27,258 nt of DNA from Limiplasma sp045538465 (GCA_045538465.1 JAZSRK010000156.1:1-27258); one strand, 5' to 3'. Positions 7,417-16,324 are shown, numbered from the stretch's first letter. Program-made: numbers and translations. The notes: generated by a model from the letters alone, not told the origin.

Positions 7417-8268
7417 ATGCAGAATTTTCTCTCCCGCGCAGAGTCAATCCTTTGGAGTATTTTTCACCGTCCCACCCTTGCGGATGTTGTGGATATTCTA
7501 ATCGTTGCATTTTTATTGTACAAATTGCTGATGCTTACCAAAGAGACCCGGGCCAGTGCGGTTTTGAAGGGTCTTTTGGTGCTGTTTATCGCCACTTGGG
7601 TCAGCGATCTGATGGGGCTTACCGCCATGAGCTGGATCTTGACCAACGTGCTCAGCAATGGCGCATTGGTACTGGTCATTCTTTTTCAGCCAGAGATCCG
7701 CAAGGCGCTGGAGCAGTTGGGGCGTGGCACCATCCGTGATTCCATCATCAAAGGCGGCGAGGATGCCTCCCGCCGCACCATCAACGAATTGGCGAATTGC
7801 ATGATGAACCTGAGCCGCCGCCGGGTAGGCGCCTTGATCGTGATCGAGCGCAAGATCGGTCTGAAGGACGTATTGGAGACCGGTACCGCTTTGGATAGCC
7901 AGATCTCCTCCGCACTGCTGGAAAATATTTTTGAGCCCAACACCCCCTTGCACGACGGTGCAGTGCTCATTCGCGGCGACCGCATCATGGCAGCCGGCTG
8001 CATCCTATCCCTGAGCGAGGGCAAAGGCATCAGCCACGAGCTGGGCACCCGTCACCGTGCCGCTCTGGGTATTTCCGAAACCACGGATGCCATCTCCCTG
8101 ATCGTAAGCGAAGAGACCGGCATCATTTCCTTTGCCAGGGAAGGCCGCCTCACCCGCCACTTGGACCGCAGCGCTCTGGAAGAAGTTCTCGCCACCGTGT
8201 ATTCCCAGAAAGAAGCCGGTCTGCTGGCCACTCTGCTGGAAAAACGCAAGCAGCGCAAGGAGGGCTGA
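7417..8268 (+). CDS. cdaA: Diadenylate cyclase CdaA (c-di-AMP synthase)
   Basis: 283 aa membrane enzyme that joins two ATP to cyclic di-AMP, the second messenger for potassium and osmotic control in Firmicutes. Three N-terminal membrane helices (about 23-41, 49-67, 72-90) precede a short linker and the DAC domain (about 100-265). Both catalytic signatures are intact: DGA at 180-182 in TPLHDGAVLI, and RHR at 212-214 in GTRHRAALGI. Ribosome binding site AGGAAGG at 7401-7407 with ATG 10 bases on. The gene is followed with stop/start overlap by the CdaR/YbbR partner as in other Firmicutes, but the usual third gene glmM is absent from this window. Confidence 0.96.
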   Translation: MQNFLSRAESILWSIFHRPTLADVVDILIVAFLLYKLLMLTKETRASAVLKGLLVLFIATWVSDLMGLTAMSWILTNVLSNGALVLVILFQPEIRKALEQLGRGTIRDSIIKGGEDASRRTINELANCMMNLSRRRVGALIVIERKIGLKDVLETGTALDSQISSALLENIFEPNTPLHDGAVLIRGDRIMAAGCILSLSEGKGISHELGTRHRAALGISETTDAISLIVSEETGIISFAREGRLTRHLDRSALEEVLATVYSQKEAGLLATLLEKRKQRKEG

Positions 8269-8270
8269 TG

Positions 8271-9617
8271 ATGAATACTGAACCCAAAAAGAATCCTCCC
8301 GTCCTTGATAAGGAACTGACCGAAGTACTAAAGGCCACCCCCTCCCGCTTTTGGAAACGTCTCACCCACAACTGGGGCTGGAAGCTGCTGAGTGTGCTGC
8401 TGGCCATCTGTCTCTGGGCTGGTCTGATCCTGCAGGATCCCACCCTGACCCGTGAGCGCCGCTTCACTGATGTATCCATCAGCGTAACTGGGCAAGATAC
8501 CTTGCAGCGCAACGGTATGATCGTACTATCCGGCTTGGAGGATGAGTCGCTGAAGCTGGAATCCTTCCGGGCACAGGTGCCCCAGCGCTCCTACGACAGC
8601 GTTACCGCATCCAACTACAACCCCCGCATCGATCTATCCCGTATTACCGAAACCGGCGAACAAGAGGTAAAAGTTATGTTCTCTACCTCTGCCACCTTCG
8701 GAACGGTGGAGGGCGCTACGCCCGATACCTTCAACATCGTTGTGGATGAATACGTCACCAATTACCGCATTCCCGTTACGTTGAATATAACGGGCGAATA
8801 TCCCGAAGGCTTTTATGCCGCTACCCCCATCGTCGAACCCAGCACCATCAGCGTTAGCGGCCCCAAAACGCTGGTAGATCAGGTGGCAGGGGGATGTGCC
8901 AACTTGAATTTGGACTCCCTCAGCGAACGTGCGGGCGCCACCCGCATGGCGTTGCCCCTCTACTTTGTGGATGCAGAAGGCAACCCTATTGAAAGTTCCC
9001 TACTGGAAGCCGGCAGCGCCAACACTGTGCTGCGCACTGTTACTGTGGAGCAAAGGCTGTACGAGAGCAAGGAAGTGGAAGTGACCGGTTTAGCCCTTAC
9101 GCAAGGCGAGCCCGCAGAGGGCTATGTCATCAAAAGCATTACCACCACCCCCTCCATCGTGCAGGCAGCCGGCAGCGAAGAAGCGCTCGCGACGGTGGAG
9201 CAGCTCTTTACCGAATCACCCATCAACGTATCTGGTGCCAAGGAGACCTTTACCACCGAAGTGAGGCTGCGCAGACCTTCTGAGCTGGTCTATCTAAGCA
9301 CCAACAGCGTGACTGTCTGTGTGGAAATAGAGCCGATCATGGTGCTGCGCACCTTTGAAAATGTTCGCATCCAGACCACCAATCTGCCCGATGGCCTGAG
9401 AGCCACCCTGAGCCCGAAAAACCTGAATGTTACCGTTACGGGCCCCATGCTGGAAGTAAAAGCGCTGCGTTCATCGCTGATAAAGGTCATCATCGATGCT
9501 GCTGGGCTGGAAGCCGGCGAACATACGCTGCCGGTGGAAGTAGTTCTCGACAGCAACGATGCTCATCTCTTTACCACGGAGACCTCCCCTGCTACGATGA
9601 CCCTTACTCTGCAATAA
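8271..9617 (+). CDS. cdaR: CdaR/YbbR-domain regulator of CdaA
   Basis: 448 aa. A short cytoplasmic N-terminus, one membrane helix (about 36-56, WKLLSVLLAICLWAGLIL) and an extracellular part with about four beta-rich YbbR repeats. In other Firmicutes CdaR binds the membrane part of CdaA and modulates c-di-AMP synthesis; the adjacency here supports the same role. Two ATGs compete: 8268 overlaps the cdaA stop, 8271 lies 6 bases from the AGGAGGG at 8258-8264. The latter spacing is better and is used. Ends with TMTLTLQ close to the next gene. Confidence 0.92.
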   Translation: MNTEPKKNPPVLDKELTEVLKATPSRFWKRLTHNWGWKLLSVLLAICLWAGLILQDPTLTRERRFTDVSISVTGQDTLQRNGMIVLSGLEDESLKLESFRAQVPQRSYDSVTASNYNPRIDLSRITETGEQEVKVMFSTSATFGTVEGATPDTFNIVVDEYVTNYRIPVTLNITGEYPEGFYAATPIVEPSTISVSGPKTLVDQVAGGCANLNLDSLSERAGATRMALPLYFVDAEGNPIESSLLEAGSANTVLRTVTVEQRLYESKEVEVTGLALTQGEPAEGYVIKSITTTPSIVQAAGSEEALATVEQLFTESPINVSGAKETFTTEVRLRRPSELVYLSTNSVTVCVEIEPIMVLRTFENVRIQTTNLPDGLRATLSPKNLNVTVTGPMLEVKALRSSLIKVIIDAAGLEAGEHTLPVEVVLDSNDAHLFTTETSPATMTLTLQ

Positions 9618-9635
9618 ACCCGAAAGGATCGACAT

Positions 9636-10643
9636 ATGAACGGACTGGCCAATGCCATACTGACTTTGTTGCTCAGTTGGCTGCGCATCATCATCAACCG
9701 CATATGGTCCCTTGTAAACAGCGAAACAGGCAACCGCTTTTTTGCCTTTCTCGCTGAGCATTGGCTTACCATTTTATTGGTGCTGGGCGTAGGCGGTTTT
9801 ATTGTGGATAAGATCATCTACCTGATTCGCTGGCGTCCGTTTTCTGTGCGCCGCAAGCGCCGGGAGCAGCAGGAGCTATGGGAGAGCTACGAAGCCTACC
9901 CCCAAGACCCAACCCCTGCCCAGCCCATGTACGACCCCAACTACTATGCACGCCCCGAGCCTCAGCCCGCCTACCAGCAAGATTTTTATTTGCCGCAAGA
10001 GGAAAACGGCTGGAGTGAGGAACCCATCGCAGAGATCCCCCCAGAAGCCCAAACGGCGGTATACAATAAGCCTGCTGCCCGCAGCGCTTATCGACCGCCT
10101 CTGACCGATGTGGAACCTGTTTTTGATGAGCAATCTCAATGGTTTGGCAGCGATGCGCTGGTTTCTGAGCCCATCGCCCCGCAAACGCCTCAAGCACCGG
10201 TATCCGACCAATATATGCAGGATGTAAACGCAGGCTTCGCCCGACCGGTGCCGCCCCAGCAGCTTTACGCCCCAGTGCAGCCTTACGCTGCCGCCCCGGC
10301 CGCCGACCCAGAGACGCAGCCTGTACACCCCGGTCTGGATGCCGATCTATTCCGGCGCAACATCGGTTTGGGCTACGAGGATACACCCTACGATGCCGCC
10401 CCCTACGAAAGCTACGATGAGCAGCCCGTTGCTGTGCAATTTACGCCCTTTACCCAGCAAACCGCAGCGGAGCAGCCCTTAAAGAAGAACCGCAACCCAT
10501 TCCTGAACCTGATGCGTCTGGTGGGCGACGAAAACGCCAAGCCCAGCATACACGACCTGCAAAAGGCAGTGGACGTAAGGGATGCCTTCAGAGAGCCGGT
10601 TTATCCCCAACCAATGTATCGAAACGAGGACGAGCCTACATGA
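9636..10643 (+). CDS. Membrane protein with long proline/tyrosine-rich cytoplasmic tail, function unknown
   Basis: 335 aa, not recognised. Residues about 3-22 are amphipathic or membrane-associated, about 40-64 form a clear membrane helix (WLTILLVLGVGGFIVDKIIYLI), followed by a basic stop-transfer patch RRKRREQQ. The remaining 250 residues are low in complexity, rich in Pro, Gln, Tyr and Ala, and probably disordered. The end is different: KKNRNPFLNLMRLVGDENA and the following charged helix look like a conserved binding motif. AAAGGA lies 8 bases before the ATG. Its stop overlaps the start of the ATPase gene (ATGA), so the two are probably made together. A scaffold tethering a partner to the membrane is inference. 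Confidence 0.75.
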   Translation: MNGLANAILTLLLSWLRIIINRIWSLVNSETGNRFFAFLAEHWLTILLVLGVGGFIVDKIIYLIRWRPFSVRRKRREQQELWESYEAYPQDPTPAQPMYDPNYYARPEPQPAYQQDFYLPQEENGWSEEPIAEIPPEAQTAVYNKPAARSAYRPPLTDVEPVFDEQSQWFGSDALVSEPIAPQTPQAPVSDQYMQDVNAGFARPVPPQQLYAPVQPYAAAPAADPETQPVHPGLDADLFRRNIGLGYEDTPYDAAPYESYDEQPVAVQFTPFTQQTAAEQPLKKNRNPFLNLMRLVGDENAKPSIHDLQKAVDVRDAFREPVYPQPMYRNEDEPT

Positions 10644-11341
10644 ACTTACCCAACACCCGCTATACCATTCTGGTGGGCAACTACGGCAGTGGCAAGACCG
10701 AGCTGAGCCTTGCCCTTGCCATGGAAATGCGCCGCCTTGAGCCCAACAGCCGCATTGCGCTGGTGGATCTGGATATCGTAAACCCGTATTTTCGCAGCGC
10801 TGAGCAGCAGGAGCTGCTTTTACGCCAAAACATTGAAGTATTCATGCCCTCCTTTGCCATGAGCACAGTGGATATCCCTGCGCTGCCCGCCAACATTATG
10901 GCGGTTTTCGAGCAGCCCTTCGACCGTGTGATCATCGACGTGGGGGGCGATGATACCGGCGCTACAGCGCTGGGACGGTACGCGCCTCAACTCAGCACCC
11001 GCCGGGAGGAGATCACCATGCTGTATGTGGTCAATCCCTTCCGTCCCCTCAGCGGCACCGAGGAAGACATTGCTGAACTGTATGGTCTGATCGGGCAAAA
11101 AGCCCGCATGACCCCCGATGCGCTTGTGAACAACGCCAATTTGCAGGAGCACACGACCCCGCAAGATCTGGTAGAAGCACAGACTCTGCTGGAAAAAGTA
11201 GCTCTGCGGCTCGACCTGCCCATTGCCATGGTCGCCGGCCTGCCTCAGCTAAAGGAGCATCTGCCCAGCACCATGCAAGACAGCTACTTCGCTTTTACCC
11301 CCATCATGAAACCCGATTGGCTGGTGGATCTGGATGTGTGA
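10640..11341 (+). CDS. P-loop ATPase of the MinD/ParA/CobQ-like superfamily
   Basis: 233 aa. Walker A GNYGSGKT at 13-20, a VDLDIVNPYF segment (about 43-52) and VIIDVGGDDTGA (about 100-110) as the Walker B-like strand. The NPF and NN motifs later are typical of SIMIBI-class nucleotide-binding proteins in general. There is no deviant Walker A Lys (KGGxGKT) as in true MinD/ParA, so a partitioning role is not implied. Overlaps the upstream membrane protein by 4 bases and the downstream methyltransferase by 8. Cellular function unknown; a partnership with the membrane protein is suggested only by gene overlap. Confidence 0.8.
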   Translation: MNLPNTRYTILVGNYGSGKTELSLALAMEMRRLEPNSRIALVDLDIVNPYFRSAEQQELLLRQNIEVFMPSFAMSTVDIPALPANIMAVFEQPFDRVIIDVGGDDTGATALGRYAPQLSTRREEITMLYVVNPFRPLSGTEEDIAELYGLIGQKARMTPDALVNNANLQEHTTPQDLVEAQTLLEKVALRLDLPIAMVAGLPQLKEHLPSTMQDSYFAFTPIMKPDWLVDLDV

Positions 11342-12719
11342 GCACTATCCCCTGCCCGAAGCCTTTATCCGCCGCATGCAGGAACAGCTTGGTCCTGATG
11401 CGGCGGCCTATTTTGCTGCCATGGAGGAGCCGTGGCACAGAGGTTTGCGGCTGAACCCGATAAAGCCCCTGCCCGACAGTCATTCTTTGCACAGTGACCT
11501 ACTGGAGCCCGTGCCATGGCACACGGGCGGCTGGTACCTGCACAACGACAGCTTGCTGGGGGCGCACCCTCTGCACGAGGCTGGCGCATACTACATTCAG
11601 GAGCCCAGCGCCATGACTGCTGTGCATGTGCTTTCCCCCAAGCCAGGAGAGCGGGTGCTGGATCTATGCGCTGCTCCCGGCGGCAAAAGTACCCAGATCG
11701 CCGGATTGCTGGCCGGGGATGGGCTGCTGGTGTGCAACGAGCCTGTGCCCAGCCGTGCCAAGATCCTCAGCCGGAACATTGAGCGTATGGGTATCGGCAA
11801 TGCGCTGGTGGTCTCAGCCGACCCAGATCAGCTTTGCGCCAAGTGGAAAAACTGCTTTGACGCCATTCTGGTGGATGCCCCTTGCAGCGGCGAAGGCATG
11901 TTCCGCCGCCATCCGGAGACCCGCTTGGAATGGAACGAGCAGTCGCCTGCGGGCTGTGCCGTCCGGCAGAGCCGCATCCTTGCGGCTGCCATTGAGATGC
12001 TGCGCCCCGGCGGGCGGCTGGTGTACAGCACCTGCACCCTGAACCACGAGGAAAACGAGCATGTGGTCGAAACGTTGCTGGCAGAGTACCCAGAGCTGGC
12101 ATGCGTGCCATTTTCGCTGCCCATCGGGCAGGGAACCAATGCAGCTGTGATGGCTGCCCCGGAGGGCATGCTGCACCTGTACCCTCATCAATTCAAGGGC
12201 GAGGGACATTTCGTGGCGCAGCTTTGCAAAATCGAAGCATGGCCCGATGAAGATAACGCAGCATCCGTCACCGAGTTTTTGCCCCCGCAGGAGCAGTTGG
12301 CCAAGCCCGACAAAGTCATGCTGGCTGCATGGCAAACCTTCGCTAAGACCTTTGCTGCAAAGGGAGCCGCCTTGCCCATCCCCAACGCCCAATTTGGCGA
12401 CATGCTGATCGCCGCGCCCCATCTGCCGCCCCTGAAAGGCCTCAAAGTGCTCCGGGTCGGCTTACAGCTGGGCAGCATGAAGGGCAAAGTATTTCTGCCC
12501 GACCATGCGCTGGCCATGGGGCTGCCCGCAAACAGTGAGTACCCCGCTATCGCCGTGGATGAGAAGCAAGCTGCTGCCTACCAGCGCGGCGAGACCCTGC
12601 CGGCCCCGGATAACTTATCCGGCTTTTGTCTGGTAACACTGGATGGGCTGGCCCTTGGCTTTGGCAAAGCCAGTGATGGACAGGTGAAGAATCATTATCC
12701 TAAGGGGTTGCGAAGATAA
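11334..12719 (+). CDS. RsmF/NOL1/NOP2/Sun-type rRNA cytosine-C5 methyltransferase
   Basis: 461 aa. SAM-dependent RNA m5C methyltransferase: SAM-binding LDLCAAPGGKSTQ (109-121), the PCSGEG motif with Cys184, and STCTLNHEENE with Cys234, the two-cysteine arrangement of RsmB/RsmF enzymes. An N-terminal substrate domain (about 1-100) and a C-terminal RsmF-type extension (about 300-461, ending SDGQVKNHYPKG) match the RsmF size rather than RsmB, which has an NusB domain. Likely target is the decoding region of 16S rRNA, exact position uncertain. Its ATG overlaps the end of the ATPase gene by 8 bases. Confidence 0.92.
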   Translation: MCEHYPLPEAFIRRMQEQLGPDAAAYFAAMEEPWHRGLRLNPIKPLPDSHSLHSDLLEPVPWHTGGWYLHNDSLLGAHPLHEAGAYYIQEPSAMTAVHVLSPKPGERVLDLCAAPGGKSTQIAGLLAGDGLLVCNEPVPSRAKILSRNIERMGIGNALVVSADPDQLCAKWKNCFDAILVDAPCSGEGMFRRHPETRLEWNEQSPAGCAVRQSRILAAAIEMLRPGGRLVYSTCTLNHEENEHVVETLLAEYPELACVPFSLPIGQGTNAAVMAAPEGMLHLYPHQFKGEGHFVAQLCKIEAWPDEDNAASVTEFLPPQEQLAKPDKVMLAAWQTFAKTFAAKGAALPIPNAQFGDMLIAAPHLPPLKGLKVLRVGLQLGSMKGKVFLPDHALAMGLPANSEYPAIAVDEKQAAAYQRGETLPAPDNLSGFCLVTLDGLALGFGKASDGQVKNHYPKGLRR

Positions 12720-12734
12720 TTGGTCATAAAACGG

Positions 12735-12787
12735 CAACGCCCTCATTCTTGGCTTTCTCTTTCAAAGAGCCAAGAATGAGGGCGTTG
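12735..12787. terminator. Large perfect inverted repeat downstream of the methyltransferase gene
   Basis: Two perfect 20-base arms (12735-12754 and 12768-12787) around a 13-base loop. On the reverse strand it is followed by CCGTTTTATG, a short U tract, so it may terminate the chromate-transporter transcripts; on the plus strand no U tract follows. The arms are longer than needed for a terminator. Confidence 0.7.
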
Positions 12788-12788
12788 T

Positions 12789-12832
12789 ACACTGAGAGCG
12801 TTTGCGCTCTGCCAGCTCTCCCATGGAGAGAA
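12789..12832. repeat. Double-hairpin intergenic repeat (REP-like)
   Basis: Two adjacent hairpins: arms 12795-12800/12805-12810 with a 4-base loop, and 12816-12821/12825-12830 with a 3-base loop. The reverse-strand layout CTCTCC-loop-GGAGAGCTGGCA-hairpin-TCAGTG resembles, from memory, an abundant intergenic repeat in Faecalibacterium-like genomes. A single copy is visible here. Confidence 0.5.
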
Positions 12833-12857
12833 ATCAGACTGTCGAAAAACCAAAACA

Positions 12858-13421
12858 TTATATTCCATAGAACAGCACACCCAGCACCGCCGCCGTCACG
12901 ATCAGCTGAATGGGCGTTATTTTTTTCTTGAAGACAGGTTTGGAACCATACAAAATCGCCAGCAGGAGCAGCATTAACAGAACAGCCTTTGCTTCCACGG
13001 CAAATCCCGCTGAGATGGCAAAGAGGTTGTCAAGGATCATATAGCCGCCTGTAGCCATGATTATGCCGATCACGCTTGGCTTCAACCCTCGAAGCAAAGC
13101 TTGCATATACTTGTTCTTCAGCATTTTTTCAAAAGCCACCATCACAAGCAATATGATCACAAAGGCCGGAAGAACCACGGCCAGTGTTGCGATCAATGCG
13201 CCAAGGAGCCCACCCTGCGTGCTGCCCACATAGGTCGCCATATTGACCATAATGGGGCCGGGCGTGCTTTCGCTGACGGCGATCATGGTGCTCAAAGCTT
13301 CATCGTTCAGCCAACCGTAAGATTGCACCACATCCCGAATCAAAGGAATGGCGCCGTATGCGCCGCCGAAGGAGAAGCAGCCCACCCGAAGAAAGCCAAG
13401 GAGCAGATCCAGATAGATCAT
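12858..13421 (-). CDS. Chromate transporter family protein, half-size (second of pair)
   Basis: 187 aa, one CHR domain of about six hydrophobic segments. Visible signatures: FGGAYGAIPLI near the N-terminus and ESTPGPIMVNMATYVG (about 50-65), the CHR hallmark. Full-length ChrA has two such domains fused; here they are separate genes with a 4-base ATGA overlap, as in the short-chain CHR pairs of many Firmicutes, expected to form a heterodimer in the membrane. Proposed role is anion (chromate/sulfate) transport, but for gut anaerobes the real substrate is unsettled. The C-terminal end lies before the hairpin cluster at 12735-12830. Confidence 0.9.
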   Translation of the reverse strand: MIYLDLLLGFLRVGCFSFGGAYGAIPLIRDVVQSYGWLNDEALSTMIAVSESTPGPIMVNMATYVGSTQGGLLGALIATLAVVLPAFVIILLVMVAFEKMLKNKYMQALLRGLKPSVIGIIMATGGYMILDNLFAISAGFAVEAKAVLLMLLLLAILYGSKPVFKKKITPIQLIVTAAVLGVLFYGI

Positions 13422-14023
13422 TTACCCGCACCGCCCTTCTCAGGTGCGCCCTGCATAACAAAGATACACAGGCTGACGGCTGCACAAGCAAGCATGAGAG
13501 CAATGGTAGAAAAGCGCAGCGAAAACAGGTTGATCGCAAGCATCACTGCGAAGGAGCCTGCTACGATGACCATGGGCAGCGCTTTTTTCTGCATCTTTCT
13601 CAGCATGGTAAGACCTGCATCAAAAATAAGGAGGCCAACTGCGATCTTAATGCCTTTGAAAGCGCTGGCGACCCATGTGATCTCCAAAAAGCGATTCAAA
13701 AACATGGAGATAGCGTAGATGATAACAAAAGAAGGAATGATCATGCCGACCGTTGCAAGAACCGAGCCCCAAAAGCCCGCCTGCTTATACCCTACATAGG
13801 TTGCGCAGTTGATGGCGATCGGCCCCGGGGTGGATTCAGCGATCACCGTCACGTTCATCATTTCATCGTGAGTGATCCACTGTTTCTCTTCCACGCAGAT
13901 GTTCTCGATCAAGGAAAGCATGGCATAACCGCCGCCAAAGGTAAACAGACCGATCTTGGCAAATGTCAAAAACAAACTTGCTAACATTTGGGTTCCCTGG
14001 CCTTTGCTTGCCTGCGTTTTCAT
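13418..14023 (-). CDS. Chromate transporter family protein, half-size (first of pair)
   Basis: 201 aa, a second CHR domain: TFGGGYAMLSLIE (about 28-40) and ESTPGPIAINCATYVG (about 62-77), followed by several membrane helices. It is clearly related to the downstream gene, as expected for the two halves of the transporter, and overlaps it by 4 bases. Ribosome binding site GAGGTGAT just before the ATG at 14023. No convincing promoter was found in the short gap upstream (14024-14083), which does contain a 6-base-arm inverted repeat at 14059-14080. Substrate unknown. Confidence 0.9.
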   Translation of the reverse strand: MKTQASKGQGTQMLASLFLTFAKIGLFTFGGGYAMLSLIENICVEEKQWITHDEMMNVTVIAESTPGPIAINCATYVGYKQAGFWGSVLATVGMIIPSFVIIYAISMFLNRFLEITWVASAFKGIKIAVGLLIFDAGLTMLRKMQKKALPMVIVAGSFAVMLAINLFSLRFSTIALMLACAAVSLCIFVMQGAPEKGGAGK

Positions 14024-14083
14024 CGTATCACCTCAAGGTTCCGCTTGCGTATTTTTCAGCAGGTCCACCAACGCCTGCTTTGA

Positions 14084-14121
14084 AATAAATCTCCCGGGCG
14101 CTTTGCACCGGGAGATTTATT
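14084..14121 (-). terminator. Intrinsic terminator of the acyl-CoA synthetase operon
   Basis: Perfect 14-base arms (14084-14097 and 14108-14121) with a 10-base loop; the reverse-strand 3' arm itself ends in ATTTATTT. It lies just downstream of the synthetase stop codon and separates that operon from the transporter pair. Confidence 0.88.
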
Positions 14122-14131
14122 ATCGATCTGC

Positions 14132-16285
14132 TTACAGGTACAAATTCAGCAGTACGGCATCGTAATCTACGCCGTCAATGCGCATAAAGCGCTTGAAAGT
14201 ACCCACATTTTCAAAGCCCCATTTGTTGCACAGAGCGATGGCAGCGGTATGGTCGGCACGGATCTGCACTTCCAGCACCTCAATGCCGTTCTGCTTGGCA
14301 TGGTCGATCAGCTTGCCGAGCATCTGGGTGCCAATGCCACGCTGCCAGTACTTTTTGCGAACGGACAGGGACAGGGAAGCACGATGGCTCAAGCGCTGCT
14401 TGGCAGGCACCTTCATGGCGGCCACGGTGGCGATCTCCTCGCCCATCTTGCCCAGCAGCATCACGCTCTTGTCGCCGATGCTGGCAATGTATTCCTTCTC
14501 GCTTTCCACCGTCATATCGTCGAAGGCATCTGCGCCGAAGGTCAGGTTGTCGCTTTCGCCGCCGATCTGGTTCAGGTAGTTCAGCAGGGCTTCGGCATCA
14601 TCCAGCACCACATTGCGCACCATCAGCTTTTCGGCACTCTCGCTGGAATCGCCGGTGCGGATCAGCTTACGCTGGATCTTGCCGCTGATGGTCTTGGGCA
14701 GCTCATCCACAAACTCCACGATACGGGGATACTTGTAGGGAGCCGTTACCTTCTTGACGTGCTTTTGCAGCTCTTTTTTCAGTTCATCGCTAGGCAGATA
14801 GCCCTTGGTGAGCACGATGGTGGCCTTGACCACCTGTCCGCGATCCGGGTGAGGCACAGCGGTGATGGCGCATTCCAGCACGGCCGGGTGGGTCAGCAGG
14901 GCGCTTTCCACTTCGAACGGGCCGATGCGGTAGCCGCTGGATTTGATCACATCATCGCTGCGGCCGATAAAGTTGTAGTAACCATCCACATCTCGCCAAG
15001 CCATGTCGCCAGTGTGGTACAGGTTATCGTAGAACACAGCATCGGTCTGTTCCTGGTTGCGGTAGTAGCCAAGGAACAAGCCTGCAGGAGAACCCTTATC
15101 CAGACGGATAACGATCTCGCCCTCCACGCCGTCCTCCACATCGTTGCCGTTGGCATCCACCAGCGCAATATCGTACGCAGGGGAAGGACGGCCCGTGGAA
15201 CCAGTCTTGGGCTCCATCCACTTGCTGGTCATCAGCAAAGGCGTGGTCTCGCTCTGGCCGAAGCCTTCGTGAATCTTGATGCCCGTGGCTTCCAAGAAGC
15301 GGTCGTACACCTCGGGGTTCAGCGGCTCACCAGCGCAGTTGGCCCAGCGCAGGCTGCTCAGATCGTAAGCGGAAAGGTCTTCCTTGATCATGAAACGGTA
15401 CACGGTAGGCGGCGCACAGAAGGCCGTCACCTTGTATTTTTCCAGCATGCGTAGCATATCAGCCGCCACAAAGCGGTCAAAATCGTACACGAACAGGGTA
15501 GCACCGCAGATCCACTGACCATACAGCTTGCCCCAGCCAGCTTTTGCCCAGCCGGTATCAGCCACAGCAATGTGGATATCCCCATCGCTTACATTGTGCC
15601 AATAGTAGGCCGTAACGGTCTGGGCAATGGGATAGGTCCAGCTGTGGGCGGCCATCTTGGGCATGCCCGTGGTGCCGCTGGTAAAGTACATCAGCATGAT
15701 GTCGTCATTCTTGGGCAGGTCGGCGGGCTTTTCCCACACAGGGGAAGCAGCTACCAGCTCGGCATCAAAATTGAAGAAGCCTTCGCAATCGCCAAGGGTA
15801 AAAAGGCAGGTAAGGGTATCGCAATCCTCGGCAGAGGCCAGCACATGGCTGCGCACCTCGTCCTCTTCCACACAGATGATGGCCTTGGCGCTGGACGCCT
15901 GCACGCGGTAGACGATATCCTTCTTTTGCAGCTGGGCAGTGGCGGGAATAAGCACACAGCCCACCTTGAGCAGAGCCACCGCAGCGATCCAGTACTGCCA
16001 GCGGCGCTTCATCATCAAAATGACCGGGTCGCCCTTTTTGAGCCCATGGGCAGCAAACACATTGGCTGCCTGATCGCTCAAGCGGGAGATCTCGCCAAAG
16101 TTGAAGCGGCGCTCGTTGCCCTGAAGATCTGCCCAGATCAGGGCAGGCTTTTCGGGCGAGATGCGGGCGTATTCATCCACGATGTCGTAAGCAAAGTGGA
16201 ACTGCTCGGGCACATTCAGGGTAAAATTCTTTTCAAAATCTTCTTGGGAACACAGATCCGTCCGGATATAACGATCTGCAAGCAT
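14132..16285 (-). CDS. AMP-forming acyl-CoA synthetase fused to a GNAT N-acyltransferase
   Basis: 717 aa. Residues about 25-545 are an ACSM-type (medium-chain or acetate-like) acyl-CoA synthetase: FTSGTTGMPK (201-210), DTGWAKAGWGKLYGQW (243-258), GFGQSETT (341-348), YHTGD (423-427), GRSDDVIKSSGYRIGP (441-456) and PKTISGKIQR with catalytic Lys536. Residues about 555-717 form a complete GNAT domain with the acyl-CoA loop QRGIGTQML (648-656) and C-terminal CNKWGFENVG. The family's reaction is acid + ATP + CoA to acyl-CoA; the appended transferase may use that thioester to acylate an amine, or may acylate the synthetase lysine. Both are inference. SD AAAGGAG, 11 bases before the ATG. Follows the XRE-cupin regulator by 39 bases. 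Confidence 0.9.
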   Translation of the reverse strand: MLADRYIRTDLCSQEDFEKNFTLNVPEQFHFAYDIVDEYARISPEKPALIWADLQGNERRFNFGEISRLSDQAANVFAAHGLKKGDPVILMMKRRWQYWIAAVALLKVGCVLIPATAQLQKKDIVYRVQASSAKAIICVEEDEVRSHVLASAEDCDTLTCLFTLGDCEGFFNFDAELVAASPVWEKPADLPKNDDIMLMYFTSGTTGMPKMAAHSWTYPIAQTVTAYYWHNVSDGDIHIAVADTGWAKAGWGKLYGQWICGATLFVYDFDRFVAADMLRMLEKYKVTAFCAPPTVYRFMIKEDLSAYDLSSLRWANCAGEPLNPEVYDRFLEATGIKIHEGFGQSETTPLLMTSKWMEPKTGSTGRPSPAYDIALVDANGNDVEDGVEGEIVIRLDKGSPAGLFLGYYRNQEQTDAVFYDNLYHTGDMAWRDVDGYYNFIGRSDDVIKSSGYRIGPFEVESALLTHPAVLECAITAVPHPDRGQVVKATIVLTKGYLPSDELKKELQKHVKKVTAPYKYPRIVEFVDELPKTISGKIQRKLIRTGDSSESAEKLMVRNVVLDDAEALLNYLNQIGGESDNLTFGADAFDDMTVESEKEYIASIGDKSVMLLGKMGEEIATVAAMKVPAKQRLSHRASLSLSVRKKYWQRGIGTQMLGKLIDHAKQNGIEVLEVQIRADHTAAIALCNKWGFENVGTFKRFMRIDGVDYDAVLLNLYL

Positions 16286-16324
16286 CAGTTACCAAACTCC
16301 TTTAGTGCGGCTTGTTTAGACCCA

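Noticed and set aside
7100..7418. Small open frames in the intergenic region upstream of the fusion gene
   Set aside because: No ribosome binding sites; they overlap the promoter candidates and have no recognisable features.
14249..15454. 401-aa open frame antisense to the acyl-CoA synthetase
   Set aside because: Shadow frame of a strongly conserved gene on the other strand; composition is His/Val/Leu-rich without recognisable motifs, and no ribosome binding site precedes it.
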